This document shows positions 5,499-11,442 of a DNA stretch of 11,442 bases, in pieces. Numbering within the stretch: the stretch's first letter is position 1; each line of letters begins with the position of its first letter. Below the pieces are notes generated by a model. The model did not search any database. It had not been told where the DNA came from and worked only from the letters and a program-made list of their open reading frames with translations. The stretch is from Prochlorococcus sp. AG-686-P16 (GTDB lineage: Bacteria > Cyanobacteriota > Cyanobacteriia > PCC-6307 > Cyanobiaceae), in contig QCVY01000028.1 in the NCBI GenBank assembly GCA_003208695.1, positions 1 to 11,442 of the forward strand. The letters run 5' to 3'. Both the position numbers and the translations under genes were made by a program.

Positions 5499-8400
5499 AT
5501 GAAGGTTTCTCAGAATTGGTTGAAAACCATTGTAGAAATAAATACTACACCAGACGATTTATCTGAAAAACTATCAATAGGTGGTTTCGAAGTTGAGTCA
5601 CTTATTGATTGTTCAGAAAATGTTAAAGGGATAATTCTTGGGAAAGTTTTATCAGTAGTTAAACATGAGAATTCAGATAAATTATCTATATGCAGTGTAG
5701 ATATAGGAAGATCTAATCCTTTACAAATAATTTGTGGAGCAAAAAATGTAAAGCAAAATATACATGTTTATGTAGCTACCGTTGGCACTCATTTAAGTGC
5801 AATAAATTTAACTATTAAAAAGAGTGAAATAAGAGGGGTTTTTAGTGAAGGAATGATATGTTCGTTAGAAGAATTAGGAATTGAAGAATCTAGTGAAGGT
5901 ATCGCCATTATTGATGAAGATATAGCTTTAAATCATAAATTAGGTACAACAGGAGCTGATTTACTTAATCTCAACGATTATATCTATGATTTAGCGATTA
6001 CTGCAAATAGACCCGATGGAATGTCTGTAGTTGGCATCGCAAGAGAAATATCTGCTCTCTTGGAAACAAATTTAAACTTTCCAGATTTAAAAACTAAGTA
6101 TAAAATCAATGTTTATAAAAATTTTGATCTCTGCTCTGAGGCGATTACAACAAATTGTCTTTATTCAATTAGCAATATTGATTCTGTCAATGGCAAGGAA
6201 TTATCTCCAGGATGGCTCAAAGATCGTTTAGACAAATCAGGAATTAAATCTATTAATCTCATAGTAGATATAACTAACTACATTCTTTTAGAACAAGGAC
6301 AACCATTACATGCATTTGATAAAGACAAATTATCTAATTTAATTGGGCGTAAGGTTTCATTTGAAGATTTTTCTGTTAGAAAGGCAAATAATAATGAAAG
6401 TCTTTTGTGTTTGAATGGTGAGAATTATAAACTAAATGAAAATATAACTATTATTGCTTGTGATGATAAACCAGTAGCTATAGCTGGGGTAATAGGTGGT
6501 TTGGAAACAGCTGTAAATGAGGACACTTCTTCAATTTACCTTGAAGGAGCAGTTTTTAATCCTGCTACCATAAGAAAATCATCAAAAGAAATCGGAATTA
6601 GAACAGAATCTAGTAGCAGATATGAAAAAGGAATTTCTTTTAAAAATACATTAGATTCAGTTACCCGCGCTGTTAACATTTTAGAAGAATACTTTAATAT
6701 TTCTCATCCAATAATTAATACCTCCATAGAGTTGGATTCCACAAAAATACAAATACCGTTGAGAAGAGAAAGAATTCATAAAATACTTGGTCCAATAGTA
6801 ATAAGAAATGAGAATTACGATACTAATGGTAAATTAGAAAAAAGATGTTTATTAGATTCAGAAATAACAGATAAATTAAAGCTTATAGGTTGTACTTTAG
6901 ATATTAAGGAATATGGATGGGATGTGGAAATTATTTCCAATAGGTCACAGGATTTATTACGAGAAATTGATTTAATAGAGGAAATTGCAAGATTAATTGG
7001 TTACGACATGTTTGATTTGAATTTACCAAATCCTATTAAACCAGGAAAGCTTTCTTCCTCTCAAATAGCTTTAAGGAAGTTAAAAACTGGATTAATGGTT
7101 AGTGGATTTAACGAGGTATTGTCTTATTCTCTTGTGCCAGAAAGTAATAATAATTTAATCAAGATTTCTAATCCATTGCTATTGGAGACAAGTTGTTTAA
7201 GAAATAATATTTGGCAAGAACACATTAAAATATGTAATCAAAATATTAAATCAGGACATGACTATTGCTGGATCTTTGAAGTAGGAAATATATTTCATAA
7301 AGAACCTGATTTCTCACAAGAGGAAATCTTAAATGGAGCAATTTATGGAAATAATAAATTTGAAAAGTGGTTAGGCTCAAATAAAGATAATAATTTGAAC
7401 TATTTCGAGGCAAGAGGAAAGTTGAAGGAAGCATTATCAATATTAAATTTAAAAATAGAAGATAAACCAACTGATTCGATAGATTTTCTTCATCCAGGTA
7501 GATCCTCTAGATTATTTACTGAAGGTAATGAAATCGGATATTTTGGTGAAATTCATCCAAAATTAATTTCTAATAAAAAGGCATTGAAAAAAATTTATTT
7601 ATTCAGTATCAAAATAAACAATATCTTAAAAGCAAGTACTAGAAAAAATAAATGGATAACAGTTTATAAACAATTTCCAACAGTTCCAAAAATGGAACGT
7701 GATATTAATTTTATATTCAATAAAAAATACTTAGTAAGCGAGATAATTTCACAAATAAAAAAATCTGGTAAAAAATTATTGGAAGATGTTAATTTAATTG
7801 ATGTTTACGATGATAGTAGTTTTGATAAGGAATTAATAAGTTACACATTTAGATTGTCTTATAGAGATTCTGAAAAAACATTATTAGATTCTGACATCGC
7901 TGTTCTTCACGATAGTATCGTCGAAGTAATAGAAAATAAAGGTGTTGAGCCTCAATCTCATTGCGATGAGATTTCAGATATCTTTATGAAAAACTGGAAA
8001 GATTGGGACATAACGAATAACAAATTTGTAAGAACAAGTTCGCAACATCATGAATACATAGTTTGTGAATTTTACAACAGAGTTAAAAAATCTGATGATA
8101 TTTACATGGGAGTCCAAAAAGGTTGGTATTGCGTCGGTTGTGAAGAATTTAAAGATAACCCTGATAATTCACCAAATCATAAGTGTCCTATTCATCAAAA
8201 AAATTTGGAATGGAAAAATGAGGAAAATCTATTTTTTAAATTGTCAAAATACCAATCAACTATAGAAGAACTTATTAATGAGCCTTCATTTATCCAGCCA
8301 AAAGAAAGAAGAAATGAAATTATCAATTTCGTATCTAAAGGTTTAAATGATTTTTCAATATCTAGAACAAACGTATCTTGGGGTATATCAGTTCCAGATA

Positions 8401-9293
8401 TTGATAACCATACTTTTTATGTTTGGTTTGATGCTTTGCTAGGCTATGTCAGTGCGTTAAGCCTTGATACGAAGAATCCTTCATTAGAAGAATCAATTAA
8501 TAATAGTTGGCCTGCTGACATACATTTAATTGGTAAAGATATTCTTAGATTTCATGCAGTTTATTGGCCTGCAATGCTTATTTCCGCTGGTATGGAAGTT
8601 CCTAAAAAGGTATTCGGTCATGGTTTTCTAACTAGAGAAGGTCAAAAAATGGGTAAAAGCCTAGGAAATGTATTAGATCCAAATATTTTATTATCTAAAT
8701 ACGGTAAAGAAGCTGTTAGATGGTATCTACTTAAAGATATTACATTGGGAAATGATGGAGATTTTCAAAATAAAAGATTTGTGGATATTATCAATAACGA
8801 TTTGGCAAATACGATTGGTAATTTATTAAATAGAACCTCTTCTATGTCTAGGAAATGGTTTGATAATAGGGTTCCAAGTAATGAAATTTTAACTAAAGAT
8901 AGTACACTGGAATTATATGCAAAAAAGTCAGTTGATGATTATATTAAATATTTTAATTCCTATGAAATAGATTTAGCAGCCAATGTTATCCTTAGCCTAG
9001 CAATAAACACAAATTTATATCTAAATGAAAAGCAACCTTGGACATTAATTAAAGACAAAAAAAATATACCTATTGTAAGCAATATTATTTATAACGTTTT
9101 AGAAAGTACTCGGATAGTGGGCTTATTATTATTACCAATATTGCCTGATTTATCTTCAAAAATTGATCTACAACTTGGTTTATTATATAAAGAAAAAGAA
9201 TCTTGGATAAAACAATTAGAATGGGGTAAATTAAAACACAAATCAATATTACCATCTCCTAATCCAATAATAGAAAAGCTCGAGTATGATTAG
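5499..9293 (+). CDS. pheT: Phenylalanine--tRNA ligase beta subunit, chimeric: PheT 1-814 joined in frame to MetRS 62-511
   Basis: PheT forms the alpha2-beta2 PheRS that charges tRNA-Phe. Residues 1-814 are a nearly complete PheT. There is an N-terminal EMAP-II-like tRNA-binding domain at about 40-150 (GKVLSVVKHENSDKLSICSV). ANRPD follows at about 169-173, then the B3/B4 region with RTESSSRYEKG near 370. The B5 domain (RRERIHKILG) starts around 425. The C-terminal FDX-ACB anticodon-binding domain occupies about 720-814 (FPTVPKMERDINF). The family normally ends with about eight more residues, ...F-x-A-x-LR. Here, after Glu-Asn-Lys814, the frame runs into MetRS residues 62-511 and uses its stop. 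The MetRS part lacks HLGS and the first half of the Rossmann fold, while an intact metG exists at 2150-3685. The 1264-residue fusion is therefore almost certainly not a real protein; the true product is about 820 residues. The start at 5499 gives canonical MKVSQNWLK. Confidence 0.9.
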   Translation: MKVSQNWLKTIVEINTTPDDLSEKLSIGGFEVESLIDCSENVKGIILGKVLSVVKHENSDKLSICSVDIGRSNPLQIICGAKNVKQNIHVYVATVGTHLSAINLTIKKSEIRGVFSEGMICSLEELGIEESSEGIAIIDEDIALNHKLGTTGADLLNLNDYIYDLAITANRPDGMSVVGIAREISALLETNLNFPDLKTKYKINVYKNFDLCSEAITTNCLYSISNIDSVNGKELSPGWLKDRLDKSGIKSINLIVDITNYILLEQGQPLHAFDKDKLSNLIGRKVSFEDFSVRKANNNESLLCLNGENYKLNENITIIACDDKPVAIAGVIGGLETAVNEDTSSIYLEGAVFNPATIRKSSKEIGIRTESSSRYEKGISFKNTLDSVTRAVNILEEYFNISHPIINTSIELDSTKIQIPLRRERIHKILGPIVIRNENYDTNGKLEKRCLLDSEITDKLKLIGCTLDIKEYGWDVEIISNRSQDLLREIDLIEEIARLIGYDMFDLNLPNPIKPGKLSSSQIALRKLKTGLMVSGFNEVLSYSLVPESNNNLIKISNPLLLETSCLRNNIWQEHIKICNQNIKSGHDYCWIFEVGNIFHKEPDFSQEEILNGAIYGNNKFEKWLGSNKDNNLNYFEARGKLKEALSILNLKIEDKPTDSIDFLHPGRSSRLFTEGNEIGYFGEIHPKLISNKKALKKIYLFSIKINNILKASTRKNKWITVYKQFPTVPKMERDINFIFNKKYLVSEIISQIKKSGKKLLEDVNLIDVYDDSSFDKELISYTFRLSYRDSEKTLLDSDIAVLHDSIVEVIENKGVEPQSHCDEISDIFMKNWKDWDITNNKFVRTSSQHHEYIVCEFYNRVKKSDDIYMGVQKGWYCVGCEEFKDNPDNSPNHKCPIHQKNLEWKNEENLFFKLSKYQSTIEELINEPSFIQPKERRNEIINFVSKGLNDFSISRTNVSWGISVPDIDNHTFYVWFDALLGYVSALSLDTKNPSLEESINNSWPADIHLIGKDILRFHAVYWPAMLISAGMEVPKKVFGHGFLTREGQKMGKSLGNVLDPNILLSKYGKEAVRWYLLKDITLGNDGDFQNKRFVDIINNDLANTIGNLLNRTSSMSRKWFDNRVPSNEILTKDSTLELYAKKSVDDYIKYFNSYEIDLAANVILSLAINTNLYLNEKQPWTLIKDKKNIPIVSNIIYNVLESTRIVGLLLLPILPDLSSKIDLQLGLLYKEKESWIKQLEWGKLKHKSILPSPNPIIEKLEYD
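7935..9293 (+). pseudogene. metG: 5'-truncated metG fragment in the right arm, fused to pheT
   Basis: This is the mirror copy of metG codons 60-511, identical in sequence. It retains the zinc ligands, the KMGKS loop and the anticodon-binding domain. It lacks residues 1-59 with the HLGS motif, so it could not work as MetRS, and it has no start of its own. The shared AAT-AAA (Asn-Lys) codons at 7935-7940 belong equally to pheT and metG, consistent with a short microhomology junction. It is probably a product of chimera formation. Confidence 0.9.
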
Positions 9294-9912
9294 TTTGTAT
9301 AAACTTTTATTCATAATTCCATTAATAATTCTTGGATGTAAAGATAAAAAAATAGACGAAAAGTATTTAAATCAAAGTATTAATACTTTAAATATGAATA
9401 TTTTTTCTAATAAAGGCATAAAATTGTTTTCAATTAAAAGCCCTAATTCTATCTATGATAAAGAGAGTAATACATTTAATCTTAAAGAAACAACAATAAA
9501 TTTATTCCAAGATGAAAAACTTGAATATATAATAAATTCAGACAAATCAAAATTATCTAATAATAATAAAATAATAGTATTAAGTGGTAATGTAATAGTT
9601 AAAACAATTAATCAACAAGATGACAAATTAACAGCAAATAGTTTTACTTGGAACATTCAAAATTCTGAGTTTTTATTATTAGGAAATGTTAAATTAGAAA
9701 ATAGTTTAGTTACATTAAGCTCAAATAGAGCAATTTTAAAAAAAAGTACAAATATAATTGAATTTTTTAATCCTGTAAAATATAAATATAATAATAGTAT
9801 TAAGGATAATAGATATGAAGTTAACTCTGAAAATGCATATTATAATATTGATAATAAATCTATAAATTTCACATCAAAGGAAGAGAGAGTTCGTTCTAAA
9901 ATATATTTTTAA
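9286..9912 (+). CDS. lptC: LptC-like lipoprotein, duplicate copy in the right arm
   Basis: Identical in all 208 residues to the gene at 1531-2157, including lipobox Cys18 and the beta-rich LptC/LptA-like domain. Its start overlaps the end of the metG fragment by 8 bp, as in the left arm. If the right arm is an artefact this gene is counted twice and only the left copy is real. Confidence 0.7.
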   Translation: MISLYKLLFIIPLIILGCKDKKIDEKYLNQSINTLNMNIFSNKGIKLFSIKSPNSIYDKESNTFNLKETTINLFQDEKLEYIINSDKSKLSNNNKIIVLSGNVIVKTINQQDDKLTANSFTWNIQNSEFLLLGNVKLENSLVTLSSNRAILKKSTNIIEFFNPVKYKYNNSIKDNRYEVNSENAYYNIDNKSINFTSKEERVRSKIYF

Positions 9913-10535
9913 AAACTATGTTTAATAAATATATTATTTACTTTTTTGGACCAATTATTAATCCATTCTTCATCTGACTTTGTAAAACATCTATAACTCC
10001 ATCCACCTATTAGAATGAATGATTTACTATTTATTGGAATTATTAATATGGAAGGTACGTTTGGACAAAAGCTGATAAATTCATCTCTTCCTGGATAAAA
10101 TTTTGTGTTTACTAATGAAATTAATTTCATATCTCTTGTTGATCTTAAACATGTTTCGCCAGGTTTAAAAACTTCATTCGTAGTAATACCTCTTCTTAAG
10201 ATATTTTTACCATCATTATGAATTAATACTGTAGCGGCAGCTGTGGAGGTTAATATTGCCTCTGAACCCCATGCCAATTCATCTAAAATATCCGTAGGTA
10301 TATCCTGTTTAAAAATAAATTTATTTTCTCCTTTTAGTTCTACTTTATCCCCTGAGTTTGGATTAAATTGTTTAAATAAAAAACCTATTAATACAATAAT
10401 TACAGATGATATAGCTGATAATACTTGTGCTCTCTCTAATGCTGGAGAAATTGAATCTATTGAAAAAAAATTTCCTAATTGACAGAAAAAAAGTATAGAA
10501 CCAATAATGATTAACGTTTTACCATTAAAATTCAT
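9909..10535 (-). CDS. CCB2/CCB4-like protein, duplicate copy in the right arm
   Basis: Identical in all 208 residues to the gene at 908-1534, with the same two N-terminal membrane segments and soluble domain. It converges on the lptC copy with the same 4-bp stop overlap. It is probably the same chromosomal gene read on the other strand. Confidence 0.75.
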   Translation of the reverse strand: MNFNGKTLIIIGSILFFCQLGNFFSIDSISPALERAQVLSAISSVIIVLIGFLFKQFNPNSGDKVELKGENKFIFKQDIPTDILDELAWGSEAILTSTAAATVLIHNDGKNILRRGITTNEVFKPGETCLRSTRDMKLISLVNTKFYPGRDEFISFCPNVPSILIIPINSKSFILIGGWSYRCFTKSDEEWINNWSKKVNNIFIKHSF

Positions 10536-10645
10536 ACCAGTATCATATAGTAAATTTAAAATTACTTTTCATAATTATATTTGATTTATATATCAAAGAA
10601 GCTCAGACTTATAGTTTATTATTATATAATTGACCTAAAACAAAA
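10536..10645. promoter_or_regulatory. Duplicate of the divergent promoter region
   Basis: Mirror copy of 798-907. The dyad TTTGAT-N6-ATCAAA is at 10580-10597. The -10-like TATAAT before the 104-residue gene is at 10625-10630 on the plus strand, and the one for the CCB copy is on the minus strand at 10579-10574. Confidence 0.35.
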
Positions 10646-10960
10646 ATGAAAAACTCTATTTATAAATCTTTATTCTCATTTGTAATGATTGGTTTTCTTT
10701 TCGTTGCACTACCAATTATTACTTATGCAGAAAGTGTTAATAACATTGGTAATCTGTTTCTAGTTGGCCAGCAAAAAACAATTATTAATTACGAAAAAAG
10801 TCAGCCTTCATCAATTGATAACCCAGTAGTGGATCCAAATTTTAATGCTATGAGGGATGAAGATGCTGAGAGTTCTTCAACATCAACTTATATTGTTATT
10901 GGATTATTACTAGCAGCTACAATAATTCCACTTGCAACATGGTGGTATTTTTCTAAATAA
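10646..10960 (+). CDS. Small exported or membrane-anchored protein, duplicate copy in the right arm
   Basis: Identical in all 104 residues to the gene at 483-797: signal-like N-terminus with a possible cleavage after Ala28, a polar acidic middle and a C-terminal membrane segment ending WWYFSK. Function unknown. Probably the same chromosomal gene. Confidence 0.75.
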   Translation: MKNSIYKSLFSFVMIGFLFVALPIITYAESVNNIGNLFLVGQQKTIINYEKSQPSSIDNPVVDPNFNAMRDEDAESSSTSTYIVIGLLLAATIIPLATWWYFSK

Positions 10961-10969
10961 CATTTATTT

Positions 10970-11442
10970 ATGGAAATCAAGGATAATAATATTTCCAATA
11001 TCATATTTATAACAGGGGGGACAAAGAGTGGGAAGAGCGAATTTGCTGAATATTTAGGAAAAAAGATTAAAAAACTAACATACATAGCATTATCAGATTC
11101 AAGACCAGAAGATTTTAATTGGCAAAAAAAAATTATTCAGCATCGTAAACGAAGACCGTCGGAGTGGGGATTAGTTGAAACCAATAATCTTATTCATACA
11201 TTAAAAAAAGAAAACGGTCCAATACTGATTGATTCGATTGGAGGTTTTATTATGGAGAGTATCAATAAAAATGATGAAGAATGGAAAATAATGATTGATT
11301 CACTTTTAGATCTTTTAGCATTGAGGGTAAAAACAACATTAATTGTTGGAGAGCAAGTAGGTTGGAGTTTAGTCTCGGAATATGAAATTGGTAATAAATA
11401 TATTGAGAGGCTTGGAGATCTTCAAAAGAGAATTACGAAGAT
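10970..11442 (+). CDS. cobU: cobU, duplicate copy in the right arm, 3'-truncated by the window edge
   Basis: Mirror copy of the partial gene at 1-473. It reads from the ATG at 10970 through P-loop GGTKSGKS (residues 16-23), the His58 region and the EQVGWS segment, and runs off the end after about 157 codons. Both copies stop at exactly the same base, which is what a single graph edge used twice would give. The missing C-terminal part of this enzyme cannot be recovered from either end of the window. Confidence 0.88.
   Translation, partial: MEIKDNNISNIIFITGGTKSGKSEFAEYLGKKIKKLTYIALSDSRPEDFNWQKKIIQHRKRRPSEWGLVETNNLIHTLKKENGPILIDSIGGFIMESINKNDEEWKIMIDSLLDLLALRVKTTLIVGEQVGWSLVSEYEIGNKYIERLGDLQKRITK

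Larger units (their letters stand above)
7935..11442. repeat. Right arm of the inverted repeat, probably an artefactual duplicate
   Basis: This is the exact reverse complement of the first 3508 bases and ends at the last base of the window, as its partner begins at the first. It starts inside the last codons of pheT and inside codon 60 of metG, so it cuts metG and displaces the normal end of pheT. Exact identity, contig-terminal symmetry and a junction inside two essential genes point to an amplification or assembly chimera and not to an old biological duplication. That origin is inference; the repeat itself is seen directly. Confidence 0.97.

Noticed and set aside
7246..7470. Minus-strand 74-residue open frame inside pheT
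   Set aside because: Antisense shadow of the well supported PheT reading frame.
5499..9293. A novel bifunctional PheRS-beta/MetRS enzyme
   Set aside because: The MetRS part is an exact copy of metG from codon 60 onward, lacks the HLGS half of the active site, and starts exactly where the inverted repeat begins.
1..11442. A linear replicon with hairpin telomeres, or a phage/plasmid with long terminal inverted repeats
   Set aside because: All genes are chromosomal housekeeping genes; there is no replication, telomere-resolution or structural gene, and the arms cut cobU and metG mid-gene.

Overview
The window reads as a very A+T-rich picocyanobacterial contig, most likely Prochlorococcus or a close relative (inference from gene content, gene order and base composition; no search was run). 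The evidence is a CCB2/CCB4-type cofactor-assembly protein for cytochrome b6, found in oxygenic phototrophs, and a compact run pheT | rpmG-rpsR-rnr-metG-lptC, with almost no intergenic space and little sign of Shine-Dalgarno sequences. I recall this run as the picocyanobacterial order.

The dominant feature is architectural. Bases 1-3508 recur as an exact reverse complement at 7935-11442, so the two arms run to both ends of the contig and flank a 4426-bp unique core (3509-7934). Every paired coordinate sums to 11443, so there are no indels, and the paired proteins are identical. The left arm looks native: metG is whole there and continues into rnr, rpsR and rpmG. The right arm is joined abruptly to the 3' end of pheT. 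The join replaces the expected last few codons of PheT with MetRS codons from residue 60 onward and creates an in-frame 1264-residue PheT-MetRS open reading frame. This is best explained as an inverted chimera from multiple-displacement amplification, or an assembler walking one graph edge twice. It is unlikely to be a new protein or replicon.

Layout, left to right: a 3'-truncated cobU/cobP (minus, 1-473); a 104-residue secreted or membrane protein of unknown function (minus); a 110-bp divergent promoter region; a CCB2/CCB4-like gene (plus); an LptC-like lipoprotein gene (minus) that converges on it with overlapping stop codons; metG (minus), overlapping lptC by 8 bp; rnr, rpsR and rpmG (minus); then a 101-bp divergent region and pheT (plus). 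From 7935 onward the left arm repeats in mirror image: a 5'-truncated metG, lptC, CCB, the 104-residue gene and a 3'-truncated cobU.

Functionally the core is translation and RNA turnover: two aminoacyl-tRNA synthetase genes, two ribosomal proteins and an RNB exoribonuclease. Beside it lie envelope biogenesis (LptC), cytochrome b6f assembly (CCB) and cobamide nucleotide-loop assembly (CobU). I found no mobile element, CRISPR array, tRNA, rRNA or defence system. No gene-free stretch exceeds 110 bp.
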